This document shows positions 1-8,882 of a stretch of DNA of 64,000 nucleotides, in pieces. The position numbers and the translations under genes were made by a program. Origin of the DNA: VXLM01 sp965242665 (GTDB taxonomy: Bacteria > Chloroflexota > Dehalococcoidia > Lucifugimonadales > VXLM01); contig OZ251484.1 in NCBI GenBank assembly GCA_965242665.1, positions 1,116,001 through 1,180,000 on the forward strand, in the 5' to 3' direction. How positions within the stretch are numbered: the first letter of the stretch is position 1; every line of letters begins with the position of its first letter. The notes below the pieces were generated by a model that did no database searches, was not told where the DNA came from, and was given only the letters and a program-made list of their open reading frames with translations.

Positions 1-105
1 GGATACGCTGCTGAAGGGCCCTGCGTCCGCCTTCCTTGCCCATTCCACGATGGATCGTCCATTTACTCCTGGTATAACCGCGGGCAGTCCGATACCTACT
101 TCCAT
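1..105 (-). CDS. LLM-class (luciferase-like) flavin oxidoreductase, N-terminal fragment
   Basis: Only the first 35 codons lie in the window; the gene runs off the left edge. The start is ATG at 105, with an AAGGAG ribosome binding site a few bases upstream. The visible residues (MEVGIGLPAVIPG, then WARKADAGPFSSV) match the first beta strand and helix of bacterial luciferase-like monooxygenases, which use FMN or F420. These enzymes are abundant in marine SAR202-type Chloroflexota. The gene lies at the downstream end of a minus-strand catabolic cluster. The substrate cannot be inferred, and with so little sequence the family call is likely but not certain. Confidence 0.65.
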   Translation of the reverse strand, partial: MEVGIGLPAVIPGVNGRSIVEWARKADAGPFSSVS

Positions 106-251
106 TTCACTCTCCTTGTGACACTTATTTCGATCCGTTTCACGAGTGTTCCGATGCTCGAGCGGAGAGACCGTCCTGGCAGCGGCGTTGGCGGTCTATG
201 CGCTCGACGCGCCTTGGTCTGGGAATCGCGTCCGCTCGATCTGTGCGGCCC

Positions 252-623
252 CTACTCCTTCGGTGGTATCTCGGACGAGACGAGGCCCACGAGGTTTCCC
301 TCCGGGTCCTTGAAGTGCGCGAAGGTGACCATGCCCGGTATGACCGTAACCGGCGCGGCGGTCTCTCCTCCAAGCTTGCCCGCCCTGTCCAAGGACGCTT
401 GGAGGTCATCGACCTGGACATAGAAGGTCAGGCGCGGCGATCCGGTCATGCTGCGCCCAATGCCTCCGGGGATCCCTTCGCCGTCCTCGTCTACGGTGAC
501 CGCGCTGTGATCCATCTCTGGAGACATCTGCGTTATCTTCCAACCGAACAGGTCACGGTAGTATTGTCGAAGCCCCGGATAGTCGCTGCCGAGAATCTCG
601 AAATACACTACTGGGTTCGGCAT
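252..623 (-). CDS. VOC (glyoxalase/bleomycin resistance) family protein
   Basis: A 123-residue single-domain protein of the vicinal-oxygen-chelate fold. The start is ATG at 623 because AGGAGG lies seven bases upstream; a longer frame running to 893 only overlaps the next gene. The N terminus (NPVVYFEILGSD) and the C terminus (FKDPEGNLVGLVSS) are the two halves of the beta-alpha-beta-beta-beta repeat. The DPEGN segment ending in a strand is typical of the many VOC proteins close to PF00903. Such proteins bind a metal and act on small electrophiles, or bind ligands without catalysis. It sits 35 bases downstream of an amidohydrolase in the same direction, so co-transcription is likely. Substrate unknown. 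Confidence 0.85.
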   Translation of the reverse strand: MPNPVVYFEILGSDYPGLRQYYRDLFGWKITQMSPEMDHSAVTVDEDGEGIPGGIGRSMTGSPRLTFYVQVDDLQASLDRAGKLGGETAAPVTVIPGMVTFAHFKDPEGNLVGLVSSEIPPKE

Positions 624-658
624 GTTTTCCTCCTGTCCATGGGGTGTCTGGGGAAGTC

Positions 659-1771
659 TCATACGGAGGGCGGCTTCACGCCCATGATCCGCGCCATATT
701 CCCTCCAAGTATCGAGTCCATATCGGAGTCTGGGATGAACCTGCAATACTTCCGGATGTAGTCGATATTCTGTCGATACGTCCACCAGAGCAGAGACACG
801 GGGATGTCCGTTCCAAAGATCAGCTTGTCCGCTCCGATGCGCTGGCACATCTTTTCCATTGTCGGCAGTATCTGCGGCATTGGGTAGTCCCATCTTCGCT
901 GTAGGAAGACGGCAAACAGTAGTTGAACGTGGTAGTTTGGGTGGTCGATGGGAGTGGCGTCGAAGACTTCGTCTGGAACGTGCAGGCCATCGTCGTCGGA
1001 GAACATGCGCCAGTTGAACCCGTGCGTCTGGACGACTGTGACGTTAGGATACCGTTCCATCCACTCTCCCAGCCTCCGCAGCTCCGTCAGATACTGCTCG
1101 TACCCCTCGGCGCTCAACGTGAAGAATATCGGTACGCTCAGGCTGGAGGCGGCGTCCCAAAACGGCTTGAAGTCCGGCCCGTCCCACCTTGGCTCGATTC
1201 CGTAGAGCTGCATGTGGTGGGGCATGAATTGATAGCCGTGCAGTCCGAGTTCGTTCACTGCGCGTTCTAGCTTGCGGATGCACGCTTCCGTTTCCGATCC
1301 GATTAGCCACTCTTCCACATAGGCCAATCCTTGGATGCGGTCGGGGTATTGCTGGATGCAGTCGGAGATGAACTCGTTCGACTTGCTCATGTACGGCGTG
1401 CGGTGCAAGAGGGCCATGTCTACGCCTGCGTAATCCATCTCCGCAACTAGATTGTCTACGGTGAACGTTAGGTGGTCGACCGACGGCGGCAGGGCCTGCT
1501 TGACATAGGTTTCGCCGTCGACTTCCCATTCGACCCGACCATTTGCAGCCGTGCGGAACCCGGCTTCCTTCAAGGCCTCGAAGTCCCATGGACTCGCCGG
1601 GTCGATTAGTCCTGACGAGTCGCCTGGCGCTCGGTCTCGCTTGCGCCAGACGGGCTGCTGCCGGGCTGTTGCCATGAACAGCTGCAGGAACCGCCGAAAC
1701 TCACCGGGATCGTCGAAGCCCCCACCGAGCGCCGGGTCTTCCGCGCAGTATGCGTGTCCGTCGTAGATCAT
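659..1771 (-). CDS. amidohydrolase family 2 (metal-dependent TIM-barrel hydrolase)
   Basis: A 370-residue protein of the amidohydrolase-2 class, which includes ACMSD-like decarboxylases and gamma-resorcylate decarboxylase relatives. It starts MIYDGHAYC, where the usual HxH of this class is reduced to GHAY. Further in are QFMPHHMQLYG, VVQTHGFNW and the terminal FGTDIPVSLLWW, whose Asp matches the usual metal or catalytic Asp; SILGGNMARIMGV is the class-typical C-terminal helix (GxNAxRLxG). The altered first metal motif makes the chemistry uncertain. It lies 12 bases downstream of the RidA gene and is the second amidohydrolase of the cluster, which suggests successive steps of one degradation pathway. 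Confidence 0.85.
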   Translation of the reverse strand: MIYDGHAYCAEDPALGGGFDDPGEFRRFLQLFMATARQQPVWRKRDRAPGDSSGLIDPASPWDFEALKEAGFRTAANGRVEWEVDGETYVKQALPPSVDHLTFTVDNLVAEMDYAGVDMALLHRTPYMSKSNEFISDCIQQYPDRIQGLAYVEEWLIGSETEACIRKLERAVNELGLHGYQFMPHHMQLYGIEPRWDGPDFKPFWDAASSLSVPIFFTLSAEGYEQYLTELRRLGEWMERYPNVTVVQTHGFNWRMFSDDDGLHVPDEVFDATPIDHPNYHVQLLFAVFLQRRWDYPMPQILPTMEKMCQRIGADKLIFGTDIPVSLLWWTYRQNIDYIRKYCRFIPDSDMDSILGGNMARIMGVKPPSV

Positions 1772-1783
1772 GGAATCGTCGAC

Positions 1784-2191
1784 TCACACCGCCGCAAGGG
1801 CGGATACTTCTACCAAGAATCTCTCGTCCGCAAGCCCGCTAACCACGAGAAGTGTCGCCGGGGGGTATCGCCCGTCTGGGTACGCTGCGTCGAAGATCGA
1901 CGTTCGCGCTTCGATGAATCCTCGCACGTGTTCACGTCCGACGACGTAGTAGGTGAACTCTACTACGTCCGCGAATGACGCGCCAGCGCCTGCTAGAACG
2001 GCCTCCATGTTGCGAAATACCTGCTGCGTCTGCGCGCGAACGTCCCCTTCTCCCACCAGTTCCCCACCCATGTCGAGCGCAACCTGCCCCGCTATGGCTA
2101 GCAGCGTGCATCCTTCCACTCTGGCCGCGTGCGAATACTTGCCGGGCGGTGCGTGCACGCCATCGGGGTTGAGAATCTCAAAGCTTGGCAT
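1784..2191 (-). CDS. RidA / YjgF / UK114 family protein
   Basis: A 135-residue member of the RidA superfamily, trimeric proteins that hydrolyse reactive enamine/imine intermediates or, in divergent subgroups, act in catabolic pathways. Family signatures are the N-terminal SHAARVEG and LLAIAGQVALD segments, the central QTQQVFRNMEAVLAGAGASFADVV stretch, and the C-terminal PPATLLVVSGLADERFLVEVSA. The canonical RidA arginine in the RxA motif is not present in the expected form (PPATLLVV), so this is probably a divergent subgroup. It overlaps the upstream amidohydrolase by 14 bases, so the two are in one transcript with the DegT-type aminotransferase, a PLP enzyme whose products could be RidA substrates. 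Confidence 0.9.
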   Translation of the reverse strand: MPSFEILNPDGVHAPPGKYSHAARVEGCTLLAIAGQVALDMGGELVGEGDVRAQTQQVFRNMEAVLAGAGASFADVVEFTYYVVGREHVRGFIEARTSIFDAAYPDGRYPPATLLVVSGLADERFLVEVSALAAV

Positions 2192-3071
2192 TGTCTTCTC
2201 CCCTCAAATCGTCGGCGAGGCCAAGAAGCTTCGCCGCGTTGTTGTGCGTGATGTCGTCGAAATGCTCCTTCGACTCGCAGTAGTCCCGCAGCAGCGGCAA
2301 CATGATACCACTTAGGCACGCTCGAAAAGTGCCGTTTGGGAGATTGCCTCGTCCGTCGACACAGGGGCAGTCGCTGCCCCAAAGCAATTTGCTCCGGTGG
2401 CGCTTGACGAATTCCCGCCCGAACTCTGCATCGCGGTAGAGCGCGAAGTAGCCGGAGCGCGCGGAGAGGTCGCCGTACAGGTTGGGATATTCTCGCAAGA
2501 GCCGGTCCGTCAGCCCAGTTGGGGTTACCGCGCCCATCGGATACTCCGCGAATTCTGGTGACTGCGGGTCGGCAACCGCGTCTGCGCTGATGTTCGTCCA
2601 CCACGCCATTGCGTGCCCGATGAACGCCGTATCGGGCAGCGCGCGCGCTACCCGCTCTATGGAAAGGAAGTTGCTTCCGTAGACGCCAGTGTAGTCCATG
2701 TGAATCAGTACCGGCCATCCAAATTCACCGCAGAGGCGATATATTTCCATGTTTCGGGGGTGGTCGACAGGCAGGCGCACCTTGTGCTCGCCAAAGCCCT
2801 TGAAGATGCCAGCCGCGCGCAGAGAATGCAGGCGGTCGATCGCGCCTGCGCTTGTCGGGTCGATGTGGCAAAACGCGATCGTCTCATCTGGGCATTCCTC
2901 GTGCGCATCGGTTGCAGCCGCCGTCGACATCTCCGTGCCGCTTCCAGATGCGGACGCGGGCCCTGGCTCGATTGGCAGCAGGACCGAGACGCCCCCGCCA
3001 TGTGCGGCGATGTGCCGACGCACCTGCTCAATCCCACGGCCGTTTCCCACGTGGGTATGGAAATCGATCAT
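2178..3071 (-). CDS. amidohydrolase-related protein
   Basis: A 297-residue amidohydrolase-2 type protein with the metal motif intact at the N terminus: MIDFHTHVGNG (HxH). Further signatures are FCHIDPTSAG, VLIHMDYTG, FIGHAMAWW (a metal-ligand His) and LLWGSDCPCVDG, where the Asp completes the mononuclear or binuclear site. The C-terminal HNNAAKLLGL is the class-typical end helix. Its start overlaps the stop of the aminotransferase gene by four bases (ATGA), a strong sign of translational coupling, and its 3' end overlaps ridA. Unlike the neighbouring amidohydrolase at 659-1771 it keeps all expected ligands, so it is probably an active hydrolase or decarboxylase. Confidence 0.88.
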   Translation of the reverse strand: MIDFHTHVGNGRGIEQVRRHIAAHGGGVSVLLPIEPGPASASGSGTEMSTAAATDAHEECPDETIAFCHIDPTSAGAIDRLHSLRAAGIFKGFGEHKVRLPVDHPRNMEIYRLCGEFGWPVLIHMDYTGVYGSNFLSIERVARALPDTAFIGHAMAWWTNISADAVADPQSPEFAEYPMGAVTPTGLTDRLLREYPNLYGDLSARSGYFALYRDAEFGREFVKRHRSKLLWGSDCPCVDGRGNLPNGTFRACLSGIMLPLLRDYCESKEHFDDITHNNAAKLLGLADDLRGEDNAKL

Positions 3072-4390
3072 GCGGTTGCTCCGGCAATCTTCTCGGCGTT
3101 CGCTCCGATCTTCTCGAACGCGCGGATGTACTGGGCTATCAACTCGTCTGCCGGTCGGGTGAAGCTTGGCAGTTGAATCGTATCGTAGGGAACCTCCATG
3201 TCCTCCGTCACCGGAAGGGTGACACGGGTATAGTCGATCTCCCCCATGTTCGGTCCCAATACCTCGCGGAGAATGTCTTCTGTCCCATACTCGTTGCCGG
3301 CGAAGACCGGGTGCTTGTGGAGCATTCGAGGGATGCCGTCAGTGTGGGGAATGCGCGAATCTTTCCGGGCAGGAGACGACACCAAGGCGCCTTCTGCACG
3401 CAGCGCCCCGATGAGCCTCTCTCGAGGGATTCCCGCTAGACGGTCTGGATCGAACGCAATGTGTCCGGACAGGTAGGGGGAGGAGAAATAATCCGGAAAA
3501 TTCGGAGTGGAGAATCCGTCTATCTCGGCCACGGCCTGCCCCAGCTTGATTGCGTTCTCATGCCGAACCGCGAGGCGTTCCTTCCAGCGCTTCATCTGGA
3601 CGACCCCGATCGCGGCGGTGATCGTGGCCATCCGATACTTCTCTCCAAAGGCGAACCCCGTTACCGCGCGCCACTTCGGGTCAGGCAAGTTCTTTAGCCG
3701 TTCGTAGTGCCCCAACGTCGCTGCCCGCTGGTATACTTCGTCGTCGTTGGTCATGAACATCCCGCCTTCTCCTGCCGAGGTGAGCTTGCCGTCCTGAAAG
3801 CTGATGGCTGACGCGTGGCCAATCGCGCCCAACATTCGTCCGCGATGCGTCGTTCCTTGCGATACGGCGTTGTCCTCCACGACCTTCACGCCGCGTCGGT
3901 GGGCGATGTCCATGATCGCGTCCATATCCGCGGGGATGCCGTTCCAGTGGACGACCATGATCGCCTTCGTCCTCCTGGTGATCTTTCGCTCTACGTCCTT
4001 CGGGTCGAGAGTCATGGTGATCGGGTCGATGTCTGCGAATACCGGCACCGCCCCGCAGCCAATGATGGGGAGGCAGTTGAAGGGATGAACTGCCGACTGT
4101 GCAACGACTTCGCAGCCCGGCACGACGCCTACGCCGAACAGTGCGGAGCGCAGGGCCGCGGTTCCGCTCGAGTGCGCGATCGCATACTTGACGCCCCATG
4201 TGTCCGCTACCAACGCCTCTAACTCCGTGATCGGTCCGCGAGCTTCTTGGGCGCTCGACAGCGCGTGGCGGCGAATGAGGTCGGCCGCGGCGTCCGCCTC
4301 TTCGTCGGTGTAGATCGGCCATTGCGTGTACCAGCTCTGGTCGATCGCGACCGCAGGCGTTCCGCCCGAGACCGCTGGTTTCCCAACCAT
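3068..4390 (-). CDS. DegT/DnrJ/EryC1/StrS-type PLP aminotransferase
   Basis: A 440-residue fold-type I PLP enzyme. Visible landmarks are SSGTAAL (about residues 74-80, phosphate contact), the VVEDNA segment with the Asp that contacts the pyridine nitrogen (D173), and SFQDGKLTSAGEGG with the Schiff-base lysine at K202. This is the pattern of sugar aminotransferases and related enzymes (AHBA synthase, ArnB). The start is ATG at 4390 with GGAGG upstream. It is the first gene of the coupled set DegT-amidohydrolase-RidA-amidohydrolase. Those neighbours suggest a catabolic or small-molecule substrate rather than a nucleotide sugar, but this is inference. Confidence 0.9.
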   Translation of the reverse strand: MVGKPAVSGGTPAVAIDQSWYTQWPIYTDEEADAAADLIRRHALSSAQEARGPITELEALVADTWGVKYAIAHSSGTAALRSALFGVGVVPGCEVVAQSAVHPFNCLPIIGCGAVPVFADIDPITMTLDPKDVERKITRRTKAIMVVHWNGIPADMDAIMDIAHRRGVKVVEDNAVSQGTTHRGRMLGAIGHASAISFQDGKLTSAGEGGMFMTNDDEVYQRAATLGHYERLKNLPDPKWRAVTGFAFGEKYRMATITAAIGVVQMKRWKERLAVRHENAIKLGQAVAEIDGFSTPNFPDYFSSPYLSGHIAFDPDRLAGIPRERLIGALRAEGALVSSPARKDSRIPHTDGIPRMLHKHPVFAGNEYGTEDILREVLGPNMGEIDYTRVTLPVTEDMEVPYDTIQLPSFTRPADELIAQYIRAFEKIGANAEKIAGATA

Positions 4391-4504
4391 CTACCCGCCT
4401 CCGTTTCGTCGTGTCGATCTATGGATGAGGCCGCCCATGACTGTCATACCCAATTCCTCCATGAGCCGCGGGGCCGGAATCAGACGTTTGTGAGACACTG
4501 CCTG

Positions 4505-6037
4505 CTATACGGAGTCCCAGTCGTCTGGAAGCACGGACGTGTAGTCCTTGTATTTTTCTTGCCAAATGCGGATGCGAGAAGCCAGGCCTCGAATGGTGTG
4601 TCGGTATGCAGGGTCGTTGTACAGATTTACCAGCTCGTGGGGGTCGTCGTTGAGGTCGAACAGTTCGCACTGGTCGTTGGGGCTGAGATGGAGTTTCATC
4701 CCTTCATGGGAAATGATCGTGCGCCGCGCCATCGCGGCCGCCCGTTGCACGTCGCTCCATGGAATGTCTGTTTCGAAAGCGCTATTCGGACGGCCGTCGG
4801 CTCCGTTCCATTGCACGATGACGTCGTTGCGGCTGAGGTCAGATCGGTCTTCCAAGACTGGCAGGCGGCTTTCGCCCTGGAGGTCGCGGGGTATTTCTTC
4901 GCCGAGCAGATCCAGCAGCGTAGGCGCGGCGTCGATCAGGCCTACCCGGCCAGGAACCATTCGCTGCTCCTGAGATAGCCATGGAACGCGCAGCAGGAAC
5001 GGAACGCGCAGCGCCTCTTCGTACATCATCGTCTTGTGTAGGATGGCGTGGTCGCCCATCATGTCTCCGTGCTCGCTCGTATAGACGACGATGGTATTGT
5101 CTGCTTCTCCGCTGTCCTCTAGGGCGTCCATGATAGCCCCAACCGCCCTATCGACCAGGGTCACCAACCCGAAGTACCGTGCACGAATCTCTCGCCAACC
5201 GCCTTCTGTCGATAGGTCGACATCGTCCACGACTGCGCCGCGGTAGTAGTCGGCCATCATTCGGTGCAGGACCGAGGCGTCCTCGTCGGGCGGGCGCAGG
5301 AACGCCGGTCCGGTATTGAGCTTGTCGCGCGGATGAAGGTCGTCCAGCGGACCTATGAACGGAGGATGCGGTTCGAAGAAGTTGACGTACAGCATGAACG
5401 GACGTTCGTCCCTGGCCGACTCTCGGATGAAGCGGGATGCCGCCCGCCCCAGGTAAGAAGCCTTGGTATGGCGCTCTGGAAGCTGGGCCGCATACGGTCG
5501 GCTGTACACCGAATGTTCGTCGGCGAAGCGGGACCGCGCGTCCTCTTCTTCATACTCCTTCGCCAGGCCCTCCTGCCCTTTCACGTCGGGTTCATACCCT
5601 TGAGAAGTGAGGTACCAATGGTAGTCCGAGAAGTTTCCCAGGTCGCCAACGTCCGTGTAGTACGGCCGATACAAGTCGTCGACGCTTACCCAATCGTCGA
5701 ATCCATGCTGCGGGCGCAATTCGTCGCCGAGATGCCACTTGCCGTAGTAACCCGTGCGGTAGTTCTCTGTCACCATCTCGGCGATGGTCTTCGTGGAGGG
5801 GGGGAGGCGAACGTTGTTTGTCGTGCAGCCGCTCGTGTGAGGGAAGAGCCCCGTCAAGATCGTCGCGCGAGACGGCGTGCATACGGGCTGGCTGACGTAG
5901 GCGTTCTCGAAGACGAAGCTGCCCTCCGCAAGCCTGTTCAAATTTGGCGTCCGAATGTCGTCGTTGCCGTAGCAAGCCATCGTGTCTGCGCGCTGCTGGT
6001 CTGCAAAGATGAATAGCAAATTCGGTTTCTTGGACAA
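4505..6037 (-). CDS. sulfatase (type I, formylglycine-dependent)
   Basis: A 510-residue arylsulfatase-superfamily enzyme. I place the start at TTG 6037 because AGGAGG lies nine bases upstream; an ATG at 6094 would add 19 residues unlike the family. The protein opens KKPNLLFIFADQQRAD with the first Ca ligand Asp. VCTPSRATILTG (from about residue 52) is the CxPSR motif whose Cys is converted to formylglycine. VYTSEHGDMMGDH supplies the second pair of metal ligands. There is no evident signal peptide, so the enzyme seems to be cytoplasmic. The gene lies about 110 bases upstream of the DegT-type gene in the same direction and probably belongs to the same degradative cluster. Activity needs a formylglycine-generating enzyme encoded elsewhere. 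Confidence 0.93.
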   Translation of the reverse strand: MSKKPNLLFIFADQQRADTMACYGNDDIRTPNLNRLAEGSFVFENAYVSQPVCTPSRATILTGLFPHTSGCTTNNVRLPPSTKTIAEMVTENYRTGYYGKWHLGDELRPQHGFDDWVSVDDLYRPYYTDVGDLGNFSDYHWYLTSQGYEPDVKGQEGLAKEYEEEDARSRFADEHSVYSRPYAAQLPERHTKASYLGRAASRFIRESARDERPFMLYVNFFEPHPPFIGPLDDLHPRDKLNTGPAFLRPPDEDASVLHRMMADYYRGAVVDDVDLSTEGGWREIRARYFGLVTLVDRAVGAIMDALEDSGEADNTIVVYTSEHGDMMGDHAILHKTMMYEEALRVPFLLRVPWLSQEQRMVPGRVGLIDAAPTLLDLLGEEIPRDLQGESRLPVLEDRSDLSRNDVIVQWNGADGRPNSAFETDIPWSDVQRAAAMARRTIISHEGMKLHLSPNDQCELFDLNDDPHELVNLYNDPAYRHTIRGLASRIRIWQEKYKDYTSVLPDDWDSV

Positions 6038-6174
6038 GACTACGATCCTCCTACCGCGGATGTGCAGATTAGGAAGCCGGTACGCCAACCGCACCGAACA
6101 CCGTTTCCGTACCGTTCCGCATCTGCGTTCTTCATTGTGCTTCGACTGCCGTCCGCATACGATGATACCATGTT

Positions 6175-7041
6175 ATGCAAGTTCATTCTGTTGAGGTTGC
6201 CCTGATTAGCCAATACCGTACCATCACAACTGCCAGCGACATCTCGCTTCCGATGACCGTCCAAAGCCACGGATGGGTTGCGCTCGATCCCTGGCGGTGG
6301 GATGCGGGCGAGGGGGTACTCTCTCGCACGGATCTTCTCGACAGACCAACCACTATCGCGGTCACTCAAAGCGGCCCGCGCGCAGTCCAGGTTCGATACG
6401 ACTGTGAGCAAGACGAGGGAAGCGCGATCGAGTCGATCGTCCAGAGATGGCTCTCCCTCGGTTGGGATCCTGCGCCTGCAGTGGAGGCCGCACGCGCAGT
6501 CGACCCCGCGGTTGCGGACGCCGTCGCACGCGGTGCAGGACGCTTCTTGCGGGGCTCCACATTCTACGAAGACTACCTCAAGACCGCGTGCACTGTTCAG
6601 ATCACCTGGGAAGGCACCAAACGCATGACCACCCGCCTCGTCCAGGAGATAGGCGGGGGTTTCGTTCCGACGCCGGTGCAGGTCGTCGACGCCGGAGAGC
6701 GCGTCTTGCGCCAACAAGCCGGAGTGGGATTCCGCGCGAAGGGAATCCTTCTCTCTACCGAACGGCTTCTAGAAGACGGGTTCATGGACGAGCGCGGGTG
6801 CGCGGTGGAAGACGCATTGACGTATGACGTTCTGATCCAACTGCACGGCGTAGGACCTTACGCCGCCAGTCACCTGCGGGTTCTGCTCCACGACTTCAGC
6901 CGGGTGCCAATCGACTCCGAGGTCGCTGGTTACTTTCGCGAGCGGCACGGGATCGACCCCGCGTCAATCGACCGCTTCCTCGATGCGTGGGGGCAGTATA
7001 AATTCCTCGGCTACCGCCTATCCCGTCGCTTGTCTCAATAG
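6175..7041 (+). CDS. HhH-GPD family DNA glycosylase
   Basis: A 288-residue protein with a helix-hairpin-helix glycosylase C-terminal half: QLHGVGPYAASHLRVLL (about residues 222-238) is the HhH, and VPIDSEV carries the catalytic Asp (D247). The lysine that bifunctional OGG1/Nth enzymes have just after the HhH is not present (SHL there), so a monofunctional AlkA/OGG-like glycosylase is more likely. The N-terminal part (about residues 1-120) resembles the small beta domain of AlkA/OGG proteins. The gene is divergent from the sulfatase. The start is uncertain: ATG 6175 has no clear ribosome binding site, and a second ATG lies at 6253. It would remove damaged bases in base excision repair. Confidence 0.8.
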   Translation: MQVHSVEVALISQYRTITTASDISLPMTVQSHGWVALDPWRWDAGEGVLSRTDLLDRPTTIAVTQSGPRAVQVRYDCEQDEGSAIESIVQRWLSLGWDPAPAVEAARAVDPAVADAVARGAGRFLRGSTFYEDYLKTACTVQITWEGTKRMTTRLVQEIGGGFVPTPVQVVDAGERVLRQQAGVGFRAKGILLSTERLLEDGFMDERGCAVEDALTYDVLIQLHGVGPYAASHLRVLLHDFSRVPIDSEVAGYFRERHGIDPASIDRFLDAWGQYKFLGYRLSRRLSQ

Positions 7042-7292
7042 GATGCGCGTCTGTCGCTGTCCATCCACATACCTCTGCTCCCAAACTGGATGCCCAATTT
7101 CCCAGAAGCCTCATCTGCCGCCCCCTCTGCCTTTCATCCCGGCGCATATCGAGGATGCCAGCGCGGCGGCGCTCGGGGGCGCACCCTCATGAATCTGCTG
7201 CGACTAGACCGGCGTCCAGCTCATCGTCAAGGGAATCATACGAAACGGCTGTGGAATCCGCGCTGGGCAAAGACTGCTAGGTTCCCGCCTTT

Positions 7293-7418
7293 GGAGACCT
7301 TTGCATAACCATCGGAGAGGTATGAAGGTCGCCGGTTCTATTCCCTCTTCCGTTGGAGAGAAGGGCTATGGTGGGAGTAAGAACTCCCCGCCACCACTCG
7401 AGTCATGCAAAGGTCTCC
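7293..7418. mobile_element. MITE-like element, copy 1 (GGAGACCTTTGCAT ends)
   Basis: A 126-bp non-coding element bounded by inverted repeats GGAGACCTTTGCAT and ATGCAAAGGTCTCC (14 of 14 matching, about 17 with one mismatch). It sits inside the arms of a palindromic repeat: gttcccgcc on the left and gcgcgggaat on the right. A second element with the same ends, but with unlike interior, lies at 43917-44039 inside the same type of palindrome. It is probably moved in trans by a DDE transposase encoded elsewhere; I do not assign the family. Confidence 0.75.
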
Positions 7419-7510
7419 CTGCGCGGGAATGATGGGAGGGGGATGAAATTACGGTAGATGGATCTACGATTTAGGAGAGTACCCCGCGCGATACATCAAA
7501 CGGAACCGGC

Positions 7511-7668
7511 GGTTCCATTTACTTTTGCGGTATGACGGCAGAGGGACGGCAACTCTCCAAGCGGTGCGTCTAATCGCGCAACGGGAGATTCCCGCCTTCG
7601 CGGGAATGACGGAGAGTCCAACCTGCTGCGGCCCGGGCGCAATCCATGCCGCAAAAGTAAACGGAACC
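7511..7668. mobile_element. inverted-repeat element A (TTTACTTTTGCGG ends)
   Basis: A 158-bp element with 24-bp terminal inverted repeats matching at 22 positions. The left end is 7511-7534 (begins GGTTCCATTTACTTTTGCGG) and the right end is 7645-7668. The interior contains the palindrome attcccgccttcgcgggaat at 7588-7607. Nearly the same interior occurs at 48739-49128 (element B), where about 230 bp of tandem repeats have been added after the palindrome. It has no coding capacity, so it looks like a non-autonomous mobile element. Confidence 0.75.
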
Positions 7669-7734
7669 AAACCGCTTGAGTTCCCCGGTTGACCCGCTGT
7701 TCCAACGAACATAGAATTGGCGGAGGGGGAAGGT

Positions 7735-8751
7735 ATGAAGGCAGCAGTCTACGCAGGCAACCACAAGCTGGAGGTCCGCGACATTCCGGTGCCGACCGTC
7801 GGCCCGACTGACGTGTTGGTCGACGTGGCATACTGCGCCATTTGCGGTACTGACGTTCATGGGGTCATGTACGACGTCGTGCCGCCCGGTACGGTGCTCG
7901 GCCATGAGTACAGCGGAACGGTCGTAGAGGTCGGGAACGGCGTCGAACGATGGAAAGTGGGTGATCGGGTAGTGGGCGGGGGCGGCAATCCTCCCCCAGG
8001 AAAAGGCAAGGGTTGGGATCTGGATCCTCGATACAACTACCGCGTCAAAGGCTTTCACGCCAAGAAGTTCCGCGCGTATGCAGAGTACGTCCTCATGGAA
8101 GAGTGGGAGCCGATTCCCATTCCCGACGGTGTGTCCGATGAGGCTGCTGCGCTCTGCGAGCCGGCTTCCGTGGCCGTTCACGCCGTGCGGATGTCGCAGC
8201 TCAAGTTGGGAGACGCGGTTGCGGTCGTCGGCGCGGGGCCAATCGGTTTATTCACCGTCCAAGCTGCGCGCGCGGCAGGCGCGGAGAGCATTCTCGTGTC
8301 CGAACCGTCGGCGCGGCGGCGCGGCGCGGCCGCCAAACTCGGAGCCGATGTCGTCATCGACCCAACGCAAGACGATCCGGTCGCTGCGGCGGAGGAAATG
8401 ACGGGGGGCGCGGGGGTAGGCGTCGCCTTCGATTGCGCGGGCATCAAGGGAACCCTCGACCAGGCCGCCAGCATGGTGCGCCCGCGCGGGCAGGCGGTGC
8501 TGATCGCCGTGCCGTGGGAGCCTCTCCCTCTCGAAGCTGCGGATTGGATGGCGCGCCACATCAATATCCAAACCACTTTCGGCCAAGACCCCGGCGACTG
8601 GCATACTACCCTGAAGCTCATGCAGCGCGGCGGCATCGACGTCCAACCCATGCTGCAAGAGTCGGACTTCATACGATTGGAAGATATCCAATCGGCCTTC
8701 GAGTCTCTCTTCAGGCCCAGCGACCAGCTTCAGATGATCGTGAAGCTATAG
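7735..8751 (+). CDS. zinc-dependent medium-chain alcohol/polyol dehydrogenase
   Basis: A 338-residue medium-chain dehydrogenase. I start it at ATG 7735, which follows GGAGGGGGA; a TTG at 7717 would add six residues. Catalytic zinc ligands are visible: C37 in CAICGTDVHG, H57-E58 in GHEYSG, and E142 in LCEPASVAVHA. The Rossmann fingerprint VVGAGPIGLF is at about 165-173, with SEPSARRR after it. The loop that normally holds the four structural-zinc cysteines (about residues 80-115) has no cysteine, so only the catalytic zinc is expected. Closest in pattern to sorbitol / 2,3-butanediol dehydrogenase-like enzymes. The convergent aldehyde dehydrogenase that follows could use its product. Confidence 0.93.
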   Translation: MKAAVYAGNHKLEVRDIPVPTVGPTDVLVDVAYCAICGTDVHGVMYDVVPPGTVLGHEYSGTVVEVGNGVERWKVGDRVVGGGGNPPPGKGKGWDLDPRYNYRVKGFHAKKFRAYAEYVLMEEWEPIPIPDGVSDEAAALCEPASVAVHAVRMSQLKLGDAVAVVGAGPIGLFTVQAARAAGAESILVSEPSARRRGAAAKLGADVVIDPTQDDPVAAAEEMTGGAGVGVAFDCAGIKGTLDQAASMVRPRGQAVLIAVPWEPLPLEAADWMARHINIQTTFGQDPGDWHTTLKLMQRGGIDVQPMLQESDFIRLEDIQSAFESLFRPSDQLQMIVKL

Positions 8752-8882
8752 CCACAGAGGGACGACCTCCCTGCCCGGTCTCTTGACGCAACGATGCGTG
8801 AACCTGCCCAGGCCGGCGCGAGGGGTTCGCGCTTGCGTCGACGACGGCAGGACCGGAATCGATTCTGCGGCCGGAGTGGCTC

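Larger units (their letters stand above)
7042..7734. other. repeat-bearing intergenic region
   Basis: No gene is supported here. The stretch holds a 126-bp inverted-repeat element (7293-7418), a 158-bp inverted-repeat element (7511-7668) and an intact palindromic repeat (7588-7607). The remainder, 7042-7280 and 7420-7510, shows no recognisable signal. Confidence 0.6.

Noticed and set aside
252..893. Longer start (213 residues) for the VOC protein
   Set aside because: The extra N terminus overlaps the amidohydrolase gene out of frame and AGGAGG sits just before ATG 623.
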